Below, piece after piece: positions 1 to 13,013 of a DNA stretch of 64,000 nt (positions are counted from its first letter, which is position 1; the number at the start of each line of letters is the position of its first letter). The DNA is from Utricularia gibba. Taxonomy: Eukaryota; Streptophyta; Magnoliopsida; Lamiales; Lentibulariaceae. The DNA is taken from assembly GCA_002189035.1 (NCBI GenBank), contig NEEC01000013.1:1674001-1738000 (forward strand), given 5' to 3'. The notes below the pieces were generated by a model. That model did not search any database, had not been told where the DNA came from, and worked only from the letters and a program-made list of their open reading frames with translations. The position numbers and the translations under genes are program-made.

Positions 1-93
1 CCGTCGCAGAAGCAGTCTCTGAAACTGAGTCCCCTAAAGCTCAGAAGGAAGGACGCCCCTGAGAAGCCCAAGGTCAGTGGTGATGCTTTGTAA
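1..93 (+). CDS. Possible 3' end of a gene cut by the left edge
   Basis: An open frame enters from base 1 and stops at TAA 91-93. It encodes about 30 residues rich in Lys, Ser, Leu and Pro. I do not recognise the family. A GT dinucleotide in good donor context (AAG|GTCAGT, around position 72) means the frame could instead end in an intron. The reading relies only on the open frame and its basic, plant-like composition, so it could be chance. Confidence 0.25.
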   Translation, partial: PSQKQSLKLSPLKLRRKDAPEKPKVSGDAL

Positions 94-2725
94 TAAAACA
101 GGGACACCTAGTCACTGGGCTGCCCACTCCCACCAAGCCCTCGTTGGTGCTGTGGTTCTTACAAATATTTACAAAATTCATGTCATTACACACACACACA
201 GGACTGTCAGATCAGGGCACGTTAGGTTACCCGAGCGACAGAAAACTAGGAGGGTGGTTATTGGTTGGTTTACCGATGTAATATTCAAAGCCCACAGGTC
301 TCTCGTTCCTTTTCCCAACATGACGTGAAAAGGCGTCAGTGGGGAAATGACGCGGCCGAAAGTGATTTCTAGAACTCCGGCGGCCCCTACCGGTGGACCG
401 GATCAGATCGCACCACCATCTTCGTCTCCGGTCATTTCTCACACTGTGTTTCACGTTGAAAACGCCAGACAAAGTACCCCTTTGCAAAAGACCCTTTAAG
501 GAAAAGAAGAGCACAAGGTGGAAGGATGACCTTACAGGCCGAAAGCCACAAATGGTGCGGATCGCTTTTGACCGCCTTCCATTTTTCACTCCACCACAGC
601 TTTATATTCTTAGTGGTTTCCGTGCTATTTTTCGAGTCAAATCATATTTTTACAATGTTTTGAATTATACTTATCATAAAATATTATGAAAAATGAAATT
701 AATTGTAATTCTCAACAGCTTTTTCAAATCTACTGTAAATTATAGTTGATCTCTAACAATCAAGATCTTGAAATTATAGATCGCTTCATTAGTAACTCGT
801 AGAATCTTGTGAAATTTTTTATGAAAGTTGTTGAAATGAATCCGAAAATTCAAAAATTTGGGATTGAATTCATCGTTTTAAAACATGGATCATCTATTCA
901 AACTAATGTTGGTACATAATGTCTAGATTTAGTATTGGTTATAAACCCGAGGTGTAAAATGGTTTGGAAGACTTGCAGCATTGGTTGAGGTATACGATTC
1001 CCTTCCTAGGTCTTCAACAAAAAGATGCAATTTTATATTTTAGATTGAGTTCATATCGCATTGACATACGTGGGAATGAGATCCTTATAATACTTCTTGT
1101 ATCAGAATATTATTCACAAAGTAATGATTTATGTTTTATTGTTCACAATGCAATGATCTATGCAATTCTATATTCTGGATTGAGTTCATATTACGTTGAC
1201 ATATGTTGAGATGAGATTCTCGTACATCTAATTGTATCCAAATATTGTTCACAATGTAGTGATCTATATTCATTTTGCACGATATTATTTATTTTAAATA
1301 TTAAATTTCAATAGTTTTATATTTTCCTTATCATTGGTTTGTCTTTATAGAATGTCATGTTTTCTAAAAATTTCTACAAATAAAGCATGATTAACTTTAC
1401 ACTTACTATTAAGAATCTTCTACTATATTCGAAAAAAAAAAGAATTTTACGCCATCATTCTATTCAATCTCACACTTATTCCCGTCTTTCCCTTTATGTA
1501 ATTTGGGTAGGATGATTTTCTCCTTAGTGGGGCATCACATGCAAATGTAACCCGTTAGTGCAACTGCGTGACCAATTCTGACGCAATAAATACTTCTAAA
1601 AAGAATATGATTAAAATTCACAATTTGTTCGTTCAACTGTTGACTACAACCGCGTCACGTCCAGAAAAGAAAAAATCGAACGCATTAAATTTGGTGAATA
1701 GAATACGTAAATTATTGAATGCCGCACACTTTATTTCTCTTGGTTTCACATGCACCCCGGGCCCACCCCCTTTTTAAATGGTCATTTTTGTTATTAATTC
1801 CAGAATTCCAGCGTACGAAATTAAATTATTATTTCGAGCCAATAATATTGTAATAATTGCTATTGTAGTAATAACTGTCTCAGACACCCCCCTCACCATT
1901 CCTCGGATCCCTTCCGGGGAAAAAAAACGGAATTTCTAGACATTTGTATTGTAAGACTTAACGCTGTTTTTCAAATTTGACTATTTGTCCGTACGAGAAT
2001 TTTCTGGTAGTACGGATGCCTATTTATTCCATAATTTACTTTGGGAGTAATATTTTAAAAATTATTGATTTAATTTGAATTTAAATATCATTCAATTTAA
2101 ATTCATGATTAAATATATTCATTCCATGTAAATAATTTTTTAAAATATAATTAAAAGTAGTTTAATTTGATATATGTGACATCAAAAAACTTTTTTTGTA
2201 TAACATTTGATTTGGTAAAATAATATAATATATTATTTCCACTATCTAGAAGGCCTCTTTGAATGGGGCATGTATGGTGTAAACTCATTCTAATTCTATG
2301 TAATTATTTCAATTCTCTTTATTCAAAATGAGAAAATTATGCCGAAAAACCCCCCAAAGTTCAACATTTTGGTAAAATTAATTTTCATTTTTAATACAAA
2401 TTATGTGATTCATACTTATTGATAAACTTAGCTCCCAAAAGTTTATGTATTAACTATAACCAGTTTTCAAAATTTGATATTGGGTATAATTAATTTTTAT
2501 TATTAAAAATAATCAATTTTTTCAAATAATGTGAATAATTTATCAATGATTTAGAATAATGAGAATAATATTAATATAGTGAAAATCAAATTTGTAATTT
2601 TTACAAATATTAGAAACTAATATCCCATATTTGATCTATTCTAAATAATCATTTGTTCTTTTTTTAAAAAAAAATAATTATTATTAAATGATTTATTATT
2701 AATTTATTGTATCCAGATCTCTAGT
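94..2725. other. AT-rich intergenic DNA with no supported gene
   Basis: Open frames here are short and unlike any family I know. The stretch is AT-rich, especially after 600, with long A/T runs. A local tandem duplication lies at about 1024-1267 and is listed separately. The last few hundred bases are the PSK promoter region. Confidence 0.6.
1024..1267. repeat. Two-copy diverged tandem repeat, period about 134 bp
   Basis: Copy one (about 1024-1133) and copy two (about 1158-1267) share the same order of words: ATGCAATT, TATATT, then GATTGAGTTCATAT, TTGACATA, GAGAT, then ATATT-TTCACAA and GTA-TGAT. They differ by scattered substitutions. I see no coding potential and no terminal repeats. It could be a local duplication or part of an old element. 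Confidence 0.6.
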
Positions 2726-2735
2726 TATATATAAA
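2726..2735 (+). promoter_or_regulatory. TATA box of the PSK gene
   Basis: A perfect TATATATAAA lies about 100 bases before the PSK start codon. This spacing fits a plant core promoter with a 5' leader of roughly 70 bases. Confidence 0.6.
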
Positions 2736-2833
2736 CCGCAGCGAAGGCCACCCACAAACTTGCATTCAACAACACACAGAGCGAAGGGCTTCTTCCTCTG
2801 CATCGTTTTAGCAGTAGAAGTAACCAGGAGTCC

Positions 2834-3144
2834 ATGGCGCCGTCCAAGTCTACGGCTAGTTTTCTGGTGGCTCTCATCCTGCTCCATCTCTTCTGTTGCT
2901 CCGCCGCCCGTGGCCTCCCGGAAAAAGAGTCCCCCGCCGAGGTCAGTTCCCTGTTGAGTGCTGTAATCTTCCCCTTCGTCGACCTGAAAATCTATTTCTG
3001 TTGCAGAGGGTGAAGGCGGCAGCGGTGGAGACGGCGGAAGACGAGGGTGGGTGCCAGGGAATCACCGGGGACGACTGCTTGGTAAGAAGAACGCTACAAG
3101 CTCAGCTCGATTACATATACACTCAGTCGCGTGGGAGACCGTAG
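2834..3144 (+). CDS. PSK: Phytosulfokine precursor
   Basis: Encodes the secreted precursor of the sulfated pentapeptide hormone phytosulfokine, which is read by the LRR receptor kinase PSKR and promotes cell growth and dampens immune and wound responses. Exons are 2834-2941 and 3007-3144 (donor GAG|GTCAGT, acceptor TTGCAG), giving 81 residues, a normal family length. Residues 1 to about 26 form a hydrophobic signal peptide. The conserved tail has Cys52 and Cys60 in the family spacing, then RRTL at 63-66 and DYIYTQ at 71-76. YIYTQ is the mature hormone, and the Asp before the first Tyr is the usual tyrosylprotein sulfotransferase determinant. RRTL fits the R-x-x-L type of site cut by the subtilase S1P/SBT6.1 in PSK precursors (family knowledge). 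A TATA box lies about 100 bases upstream. The gene looks intact and the identification is firm. Confidence 0.96.
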
Positions 3145-5366
3145 CTGCTTTGGCGAATGTAATTTCTTTTTTTTAATAGTCGAATATTGCTGGTGTCTTT
3201 TTTTTTTAATATTATATTTAATATGTAATGAAAATTATACTTAATAATAATTTCATTTTACGAACCCAAAAATAGTTGGTATTTTTTAATATTATTTTTT
3301 AAATTAAACTTTTGTGGGATCCGATTGGTTATATGAAACAGAGTAAACAGATTTACCTTTATTTGAAATAAAAAAATATTTCTTAGGGAATGAAAAAAAA
3401 CCTAACTCTGCTTTGTGATTATTTTTATTCTTTGCTGCATATTTCAATGAATTGTTTTTTACTCATACATAATTTAACCAACCAATTAAATATAAGGGTA
3501 AATGGTAACATTGATTCAGAGAACGGTTGGGAATTAATGGTAACAATGTTAAGGCCGACTTTTGGTAGTTGATGTGTGGAATTAATGGTCCACATTCATC
3601 AATGTACTTGCCCACTATTCAATGTCACGATTCGACCCACCCATTCTAAATCAAATTTCACATGCTACCCGAGATTATGGTATGGACTGCGATATCAATT
3701 ACCAATCGAGAAATAAATGTGCTTAGATAGGGAAACCATACTATTATATTTTTTTTCTATAAGAGAAAACAATATAAAATCATAAGAATTGAATATACAA
3801 AACGCATCTAATGATGTAAAGAAAAAGTGAATTATGATATTTGGGATCATAATCAAATTAGAACTTGTAATCAAAGTGAAGATCTTGGATGACTAAAGGG
3901 GAGAAGATTAGTGATAATATTCCACATTACGAATATGGAAGATTATATATTTAAAAAAATAGAATGTAAAATCATAAGAATTAAATGATTAAATCTGATA
4001 TATTACACAATGAAAGTATAAATTATGATATTTGGTATTATAACTAAATCTGGATATATGTGAATGATGAGGCACGATATTCATGGAGTATGTTGAGTAT
4101 TATATACTTATTAAGCACACTTTGTGAAACATATTGTGTCATTCATTTGGGTCTCGTAAAGAATGGGTTAATAGGTTTCAGACACCGCAAACCCAACTTT
4201 GTGGTGTCTGAAACACATGAATTCTTTTATACTTAGGCATCCTAATAGTACGATTGGAATGTCTAGATGATTAAACATAATAAGAATATAATAGTCAATT
4301 TGTAATATTTGATTACAAATATCTATTTTTAAACATCTTTAACAAACATATAAAGTTACTAATCCTAAATAATTGTAAACTATTCACCAAACACATTATT
4401 TTGAATAAACCATCATTCATGGGATGAATTAAACCATAATAACCTAAACACTAATAATTTATACCCACTTAATAAACATGACCTAACAGTAATGTGATGT
4501 TAGAAGATGATAAATGCCGTTGCGGTCGTCAGTTCGATAGATTCGATTATTTCTCTGCCGCTGCTCATCGGCGCCGCCGTGTGAGCTCTGAAATGCCATC
4601 GTAGAATTAAGAAGTGGGCTGACCGGGTGATTTATCATTTTCATTGAAATGTCCGTTTTTTGCTTCTTTGAAATGGGATCACTAATCACATCTCATGTAG
4701 GCGTTTAATTCTTTGAATGGGAAGCTATGATTTGTTTTTTATTATTTCATTCTCCGCAATTGCTTGGTTATTCATTCCCAAAATCCCATCTTGAGTCCGT
4801 TTTTGTGGATTGATTCATTAGCACAAAAGAGAAAGGTACACTCTGTTACGTTTCACGCTTCTCTGGTATGCTTCGGGATAGGAGTTGTTTCAGGGGAACC
4901 CATATTTGGCCCTACCTTGAGTACTGGAAGAACAAGAAGCTCAGGAAGCAGCTGGGAATAAAAAACTAGGAAATATGAGCTCTTTTCTTTGAGATCATGG
5001 ATTAGATTCTGTGTAGGTGCAACAGTGAAGAGAAGGAAAACCAGAAAGTGTATACGACCACCAGGCTTTTCACTGATCCAGGAAACTGATCTGTGGCAGT
5101 TTTAGCTATTAAAACTTGTTGTGCCTTGTTCTACGCCGGAAGGCAGGGGAGCTCTCACAGTGTCTTACTCCCAACAAAGAAAGCACGAAAAAATCAGGGT
5201 GGTTGGATATGATGCAAAACAAGTTTGATCATGGGAGAAAAGTTGAACCAACCATGCCGGTTTAGTTGCAAGAATATGCAGAATCTGATAAAGGAACTGA
5301 AGAAACTCTAGCAGAAGACTATATCTTTATATACCACACTAAATCTGGTAGAGATATGTATTGGAA
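3145..5366. other. Intergenic DNA between convergent PSK and ARL8
   Basis: The first 1.3 kb is very AT-rich. From about 4480 to 5366 composition becomes more balanced, consistent with the 3' UTR of ARL8 or an unrecognised transcript. I found no frame with a family signature. A minus-strand frame of 68 codons at 4483-4689 is hydrophilic and not recognised. Confidence 0.5.
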
Positions 5367-6674
5367 TTAGCTCCTGGTCTTGGAGTGCTTGACGAACCAA
5401 TTGATGACCTGATCGATGTTGGTTGAGATCTTGCATGAGATCATGAAAGAACAAACCTCCCGGTCTGTTATGGCATTCAAATCCCTGCATCATACCGCAC
5501 ACTTGTTTGCATGACTCCTGCTTCTAAAACATGGGTATCTTGAACTTACATCTGATCACTCAGTTCTTGCTTCGATAATGCATCTGGCTTGTCGATCTTG
5601 TTCCCAAGTACCAGTAGAGGAATGCCGTTCAGTGATGGCTTGCCCAACAGGTCATGAAGTTCGCCCCTGGAGTTGGAGATGTTCTCATGATCGGCAGCAT
5701 CAACTACATACCTAGATTAACATCATGCTGTAACCAATGACTGAATTGCAGAAGTCATTTCCTAACAAGCTACCAAGAACAGTGAAAAAGCGCATACACA
5801 ATCGCAGAAACTGCACGGCAATATCGCTCCCACATGCTCCGGAACCGGGGCTGGCCACCGAGATCCCATAACTTTATAGTGACATTTCCTTTAGTGACTT
5901 TCTTCATATTAAACCCGACCTGGAAGATCAAACTAGGTTTCAATAAAGGCTTCAAAGCTCAAAACCATAGATCCGTGCAAGAAACCTTACAGTAGGAATC
6001 ATATCTTCACTATAACCACCAGTCTGCAGAGTAGAAACAGATAACAAAAGTGTTGATGACGGGAAGGAATGGATTGGATTACACATGAAACTTGGACAAC
6101 AGGGCCGTAGAGATTCAAACTTACATCAATGACATTTACAAGGGACGTTTTCCCTGCATTCTGAAGACCTATCAAAGACAGCTCCATCTCTTGCTTGAAG
6201 AATAAGCTGCAAGTATGATTCAAAAACATGGTCAAGCTTTGAACTTTACGCATCCTCTGGCATGATCGCCTCTGCTATCGAAGAACATAAAAGGCAATCA
6301 AAAGCTGGAGCCGAGACAAAACCATTGTCATAGGGGATCCAACATAATAGACAAACATATGCAACGTCATTGTTAGTATTTTGATATAATCAGATCAAGA
6401 ACAAGTGAACAACTGACGATGCTTTCCATATTCACAAGATGAAAAAACAAAACATTAAAACCGGAACTTGATATAAATGCACAGAAAACTTCGGTTGAGA
6501 GTTTATACTACACAACCCAAATTTCAAAAGTCATCTGCACACCGCATTGAAAGAAAAATCGAGGAAAAAGGCACAATTTTTCTGATAAATTTCATATTCA
6601 AAAAAACAAAAGAATCACAAAGAGGCGGCTAAAAACCTTCTAAGCCAATTGAGAAAAGTTTCCCAGACACCCAT
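5367..6674 (-). CDS. ARL8: ARL8-type small GTPase
   Basis: Arf-like GTPase 8 acts on late endosomal, vacuolar and lysosomal membranes; plant ARL8 proteins are also host factors for tobamovirus replication (family knowledge). Six exons on the minus strand: 6674-6637, 6206-6125, 6023-5991, 5919-5798, 5711-5550, 5484-5367. All junction phases agree and give 184 residues, the family length. The N terminus [13 protein letters not shown] is the short amphipathic helix typical of ARL8, which is not myristoylated. The P-loop GLQNAGKT is at 26-33, Thr51 is the switch I threonine, WDLGGQ is at 69-74, and LGNKID is the guanine-specificity motif. The C terminus ends HSKTRS. A TATA-like box lies about 135 bases upstream. 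It shares a 368 bp intergenic region head-to-head with CYP65. Nothing is missing. Confidence 0.95.
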
Positions 6675-7042
6675 TGGCTTCGACTTGGCGGATCGTGAGG
6701 CCCTGGAAAGCGAAAATGTATCTCGTCTGTCTTCTCCCGATGGACTCCTCCAGTCTCCACACGAATGAGACCGCTCCGTCTTCCTCCCGTCCCAGAGCAG
6801 AAATCTCTATATATAAATAAGTTCACAAATATCTGCAAAATATTTTACTTGAGTTTATATTTTTAAAAATAATTACAATAATTTGTCCAGAAAATTGGCG
6901 TGGCGGCCGGCGGGGAGGAGGCAAATATGCTGACGAAGGGGCCTGCCACTTGCATATCCCCAAATCCCCAATTGAACCCTAATTCGTTTTCAGGTGAATT
7001 CAAGGTTTAAAAGTTAAGGGTTTCTGGATTTGAGTCGCAAGA
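6675..7042. promoter_or_regulatory. Shared divergent promoter, ARL8 / CYP65
   Basis: The start codons of ARL8 (-) and CYP65 (+) are only 368 bases apart. A minus-strand TATA-like run lies near 6808-6819 (TATATATAAATA on the plus strand). The CYP65 side has no clear TATA box and is GC-richer. Co-regulation is inference only. Confidence 0.5.
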
Positions 7043-9913
7043 ATGGGGAAGAAGCAGCACAGCAAGGATCGGATGTTCATAACCAAAACGGAGTGGGCTA
7101 CCGAGTGGGGTGGCGCCAAGTCCAAGGAAGTCACTCCCTTCAAGCGCCTCCCCTTCTATTGCTGCGCGTACTCATTTACTTTCTGCTTTGGGTACTTTTT
7201 GTGGGTTATGTTTTTGTTGGAAATATGATGATTTTTTTTCATGGGAATTGCAGGCTTACTTTCACTCCATTTGAAGATCCTGCTTGCACTGAAGATGGGA
7301 ACGTTTTCGACATCACGTGGGTACTCGTAGTGTGGAAAACATACAAGATTCTTTGTGTTTCAGTTTTTTGTATCGTTTGTAGATGAGAATGTAGTAGGTT
7401 GAGAATTTTACTTGAGTGCTTTCACATTGAGTTTATTTCATGCTTTAGGAGCATAACTCCATACATCAGGAAGTTCGGTAGGCATCCTGTAACTGGAGCG
7501 CCACTCAAGATAGACGACTTGATACCACTGTCCTTCCATAAGAATTCTGAGGGTGACCCGACATATTACAGTTTTTTTTTTAGCATGATGAGGTTCATAC
7601 TCGAAGTGCTTTGGATGTTAAAGATTGTTTGGTGTGTGTTTAGATGGTAAGGGTAGTCTATTATGCTTCTTCTGCATCAAATGATGCTAAGTTGATGCCT
7701 TCAATGCTCTTGGTAAAACTTTTATTTTTAATGTGTGATCTATTGATTAGTCTTCGAAGCATAAAAGAGACATTTTTAGTGATTAAGTATGCAACATCCT
7801 TCAGGAGAGTATCACTGCCCTGTTCTCAACAAGGTTTTTACGGAATTCTCACACATAGTTGCTATAAAAACTACCGGAAATGTGTTCTGCTATGAGGTAC
7901 TTTTCTCCATTTTCGATAATTTTTACTCTTCCTTTTTAAGCAATGGCTATATGTGCATGCTTCTAGGCAGTTAAGGAGTTAAACATTAAAACTAAGAATT
8001 GGAAGGAGCTTCTTACAGACGAACCTTTCAAAAGGGAAGACATTATTACTATTCAGGTAGAATTTCGTACCCATTGCCATATTACTCTTTCCTGTATTCC
8101 TTTTGAGAAATGATCTTGACAATTCTCTTATGCTTTTGTTGAAATGCTAGAATCCTAATGCTCTTGATAGCAAGGTTCTTGTTGACTTTGATCATGTGAA
8201 GAAGAATCTGACGCTTGATGATGAAGGTTTATGGTCTCTTATTTTGCTATATAGTATGCCTCCTCATGTCTCTTTTATAAATATGTGTTAACCTCGTGTT
8301 GTGGCAGAGCTGAAGAAAATGGAATCCGACCCATCTTATAACATAAACGTTACTGGCGATTTAAAACAAATGCTTGGGGAGCTTGGAACAGAAAAGGCAA
8401 AGGAGATTGCATTGCATGGTGGAGGTGGAAGCAAGGCTAAAGCTGAAAGGGCGGTTGCACTTGCAACCATCATAGCAGCAAGATCACGTCTCAAAGATGA
8501 CAATGAATCGAAGGATGATGCAAAACCTAAACAGAGCTTCAGTATTGTAGATGCTGCATCCGCTTCAGTTCATGGAAGGAGCGCTGCTGCTGCCAAAGCT
8601 GATGCTAGTCACAAAACTGCTGCTCGCATTGCAATGCATATGGCTGGTGACAGGAAACCTGTAAATGCCAAGATGGTTAGTTCATCACTTCTGGTTGTTT
8701 TGTCTAGTTTGATATTTTTCTTTACTGCTGTAATTAGGCGACTCATGCATTTTGGTAATCTTAGGTCAGAAGTCGCTTCACATCTGGTGCTGCATCGAGA
8801 TCATTTACATCTACTTCTTATGATCCTGTCACGAAAAATGAATATGAGTATGTTGAAGTTGAGAAAAATCCAACGAAGAAAGGATATGTACGGTTGCAAA
8901 CAACTCATGGTGATTTGAATATTGAGCTGCATTGTGACATCGCTCCAAGGGCATGTGAGAATTTCATCACTCTATCTGAGCGTGGATACTATAATGGAGT
9001 GGTTTTTCATAGAAGTATAAGGTACTTTTTTTCCATTTAGATGGATACATTCAACCATATGTTCCTCCATATTTCTTAATTACTGTGCTATATTCAACGT
9101 GCTTTTGGTTTCTTCTCATGCAGAAACTTTATGATCCAAGGAGGTGACCCTACAGGGACAGGTAGAGGAGGCGAATCTATATGGGGAAAACCCTTTAAAG
9201 ATGAATTTAATTCCAAGTTAACCCACTCTGGAAGAGGTGTAGTCAGTATGGCTAACTCTGGTCCCCATTCCAATGGATCTCAGTTCTTCATACTTTACAA
9301 GTCCGCTAATCATTTAAACTTCAAGCATACTGTTTTCGGAATGGTTGTTGGAGGGTTGACAACCCTTTCAGCTATGGAGAACGTCGAGACGGATGACGAC
9401 GACCGGCCACTAGTATGTTCCTCTATTTTATGCTAAATGAATCCAACTGATGAGCTCTTGATTTCTTAGTTTGTTGGGTTTACCAGTGAGCCTGAACTTC
9501 ACTCTTATCTGTTTCTTTTAGACTGAGATCAAGATTCTTAGTATCGATGTGTACGTGAATCCTTACTCCGAATCTGATGAAGAGGAAGCAGGGAAGGTCA
9601 AGGAGGACAGCAAAGCTGACGAAGAAGAAAATGTGAGTTTCAGTCTCCACTTTTTTTTGACTGAAGTTTTCCCCATCTTTCTCTAATATGTTTTCAACAC
9701 CTGCTGTTCGCATATCAGGGTTTGGCCGGCTCGTGGTACAGCAATCCGAAAAACACCCCAGCTGGTGCTGGAACTGGAGTTGGGAGGTACATGGCTTCCA
9801 AAACAGCTGATGCACCATCCAGAGGATCCGCTGATGCTGATGGGTCGGTGTTAAAGAAACCAAAGTTGGGTGGATCCTCCTCACTCCAGTTTTCCAATTT
9901 CTCTGGCTGGTGA
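7043..9913 (+). CDS. CYP65: U-box and cyclophilin-type peptidyl-prolyl isomerase (CYP65/PUB49)
   Basis: A nuclear multidomain cyclophilin combining a U-box, as in E3 ubiquitin ligases, with a peptidyl-prolyl cis-trans isomerase domain. Eleven exons: 7043-7167, 7254-7316, 7449-7552, 7805-7896, 7967-8056, 8151-8226, 8308-8675, 8765-9021, 9124-9412, 9522-9632, 9719-9913. Phases match throughout and give 589 residues, close to the Arabidopsis protein. Order: conserved [18 protein letters not shown] start; U-box around residues 40-115 (FCSL-like block [12 protein letters not shown]); Ala/Lys-rich linker; cyclophilin core from about 345 ([19 protein letters not shown], then [30 protein letters not shown]); acidic tail; and a C-terminal SGW end. 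In the active site, FHR, Q of MIQGGD, and SQFF are present. The first zinc-free U-box scaffold is intact. Human homologue: PPIL2/CYC4 (family knowledge). Confidence 0.95.
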
Positions 9914-12900
9914 AATTCTGTGCGCTCGTGGGCGGTGGCTCCCTCGACTTCTGTATCAGTTAGGCTCAGCGGGGAGAAACACGGCGCCACTGCCTACGGT
10001 GCATCTGGCCTTCTCGTGTCTACTGAATTTTGGATCAGTTACTGAAAACGCATGAAGTCACAGGTGGCCTTTTTTTTATTTATTTCAAGTTTTTTTTTAA
10101 AAAAGTATATCAATTATATTTTCAATTTTTTTTCCACCCATTAGACCAAAGAAAGGTTCGGACACGGGACAACGCTCGCGTAGTCCCATAGATTTGGATC
10201 TATGATGCGGTAGTAACAAAACTGTATATGTAGTAAAAGAGAATGAGTCTAACAGGAGAGTTCTTCGAGGAAAGCATGATTCAGCAGCGAGGTGGAACAT
10301 GGAAGCACCGCAAGGTTTGTAGTCCATAACGTAGCTTACAGGAAGTTTCAAAGCTGAAACCTTCAGCAAAGGGAGACACAATCATCTATGCTTGACACGT
10401 ACAATATGAGAATGTGGATCGTCAAGACGGCAGACACAATCATCTCAGGAAACTATTCTTGAAGCTGAATATCCATTTTCCAACATTGCAGTTTGAGGAA
10501 TTCATTGGACAGGCATAGACAGCCTACAACAGCCAGTAGGCACAAACATAGGTATACTCAAAACGGCTTCCAAAACCTTTAAAGAAAGTACCGTGACCGG
10601 ATACCCTTCTTAAAAAGATGTCAATCAGTTGGGCTAGTGAACAAAGCGGGACATGCTAAATGTCATTAGCAAGCCCAGAAAGCTTCAACTGAACTCAACC
10701 ATTACCATGAAAATGACAGATGCATGCTAATTTACACCTCAAGATCTCAAACCCCCTGCATAACCAGTCAAGAAAAAGAGCATGAAACTCACGGTACTGA
10801 ACTCAACAATCTTCTTAATACTATCCTCATAAGATGCCTGGGTCATGACACCAGGTAAAAATACAAACACCAAAATTGCACTGTGAGTCCTTACGTTCTC
10901 AATAAGCCAAACATTGGCAGGTAAACAAATTAAAAGGCATTATAGTCGTACTACCACTACCTGAACTACAAACACCAAAATTGCATTAAACATTACCGGA
11001 ATCTAGATTACATGAGCGATTACAAACTGCATAACCCGACATTCTTTTACGTCAAATTGAATCATTGAAGCAGCATCAAAACTATTACAGAAAACAAGAA
11101 TATTGAACGGGGTTTTGGCTTTGGTGAGCCATTCTGTATGAGAACCTACTCGCCTACAGGAGACAAATATTGTTGAATATCATCAATAATACATTTGGAT
11201 AGGCTCAGCATTCCAAAAACATTTTCAGTTAGTGAAAGAGAAAACCATCAAGACACAATTTAGAATGTATGAAATCAAACTAGGAAAGGGACACAGAATA
11301 GATGAAAACATTGTCCCTTACCCTCAAACAGATTCATCATGTTTTACGCCCCTGTCTGAACAAATGGGAAATTCGAACTCAACCCATTAGTTATTCGAGA
11401 GGCAATACCAACTCATAAATCAAACCCATAAACTGAATTATTTCTCGCATTCACAAGTCACATAACAAAAAAAAAACAAAACCAAACCTTTTGTGTCAAA
11501 ATATTATATACACTCAAAAGGCCGCGGCTAGCAGATCCAACAGCAAAAATCGTGATGTTGATGACTAACAAAACAGTACGAATCCGTTAAAAAAAAAGAA
11601 AAAGAAAAGAGACAGTCCTCGAGAACACAATGAGCAGCATTCTCCGAGACGAATAGCAAGCAACGCAGTACCATCAGTGAATCATTAGGTTTTCACGAAG
11701 AGGCAATTCTGCGGCTCCAGTTTTGACCTAAATGAGACCGCAAATTAAATAGGCAAAACTGGGCCACATTTATTACACCCTGACCCGTCCCAATTTAAAC
11801 GGGTTGGGTTTTATTGGCCCAACCAATTTAATAAAAATAATTCCAAGAGAAAATGCATTACTTAATTCAAATCCAAAAAAAGGAGAGAAATACAAAGTCA
11901 AATTTGCATTGCACAGTGCAATTTGCACTCGACCAATTGGATTGGGCTCGTGTCCTTGTCCAAGCAAGATATTTCTATTTTTAGCTTCTTTTAGAATATT
12001 CATCCACCAATGCCAATTTCCATAAATTGAGTGCTTTTACAATCATGGGTTCAATTCAGAATTAGGTCCAATTTAATTTAAGTTCATGACTAAATCAAAG
12101 AATAAATTTAATCCAATTAAATAGTAATTTTTTAAAAAATATATTATAAATATAATTAAAAATATTAATTTCGATTCAACCCATTATAAAAAAATATTCA
12201 ATCTAAATCCATTAATTAAATCAAATAATAGGTTTAATTTTTAAAAAATATATTGATGTCAATTTTTACTAAAACTATATTTCACTAACTTTTTTTCAAT
12301 ATTTTTCAATAAAAACATCTAAGAAAAAGCAAAATAGATTTCATTCCAAAACAAGAAAATATCTTGGCATGTGATAAAAAATTCATTGTGTTATCAATGG
12401 CAACCAACAAGGTGGCCCACATAGACCTAATTGATAGAGATCTTGTTTTTGTTTTTTTTTTCTTATAACCATTTAGGTTTACAACAAGGATGACAAATTT
12501 TTTTAAAAAAAATTACACATATTCATTGTAAAATTAATATTCTTTTGATAATTAATACTCTGATATGAGAATTCTACATTGTGTTAGAATTTACCGCACT
12601 ACCATTTTCATATTATAGAATATTTATACATTTGATTATCTGATGATATGTGTATAAAAAAAAATTGATCGTTTTTAATATAAAATTTTTAATTTAGTAT
12701 TTGTGAGATAAAATAAAATTTATCAATTTTGTAAATAACCCTTTATATTTGATCATAAAATGATATTTAATGTTTAATGTGAAAAATATGTTTATTATTT
12801 TACAAAAAAAAAAGATGGAAACTCCGGCTTTGCCTACATTTGGAAGGAGAGCAGGTGTGGGTGGTGAAGAGGTTTGGATGAATGCGGGAGAGTTATCTGG

Positions 12901-13013
12901 TTGACGTGTTTCCTCCTCGATACTGTCATGATTCTTCTTCCCGGTTCGAATCGTCGTTTCACGGATAGCAGCCAGTAGCCACGCTTCGTGGTAACAGCTT
13001 TTTCTTTTCTCTA
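9914..13013. other. Long non-coding or unrecognised stretch
   Basis: From 10,100 to about 11,750 base composition is balanced, unlike the AT-rich DNA after 12,050. It has transcript-like character but no frame with a family signature. A minus-strand frame of 94 codons at 10097-10381 is the longest and is not recognised. GGCCCA/TGGGCC-type site II words cluster at 11,760-11,950 (GGGCCA, TTGGCCCAA, TTGGGCT). This would suit a promoter for a transcript running left from about 11,740. From 12,050 to 12,800 it is plain AT-rich DNA. The last 150 bases are the 5' leader of the metal transporter gene. Confidence 0.4.

Noticed and set aside
10097-10381. A 94-codon minus-strand frame after CYP65
   Set aside because: No family signature and no supporting splice or start context; it overlaps the likely CYP65 3' UTR. 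Left as part of an unassigned stretch.
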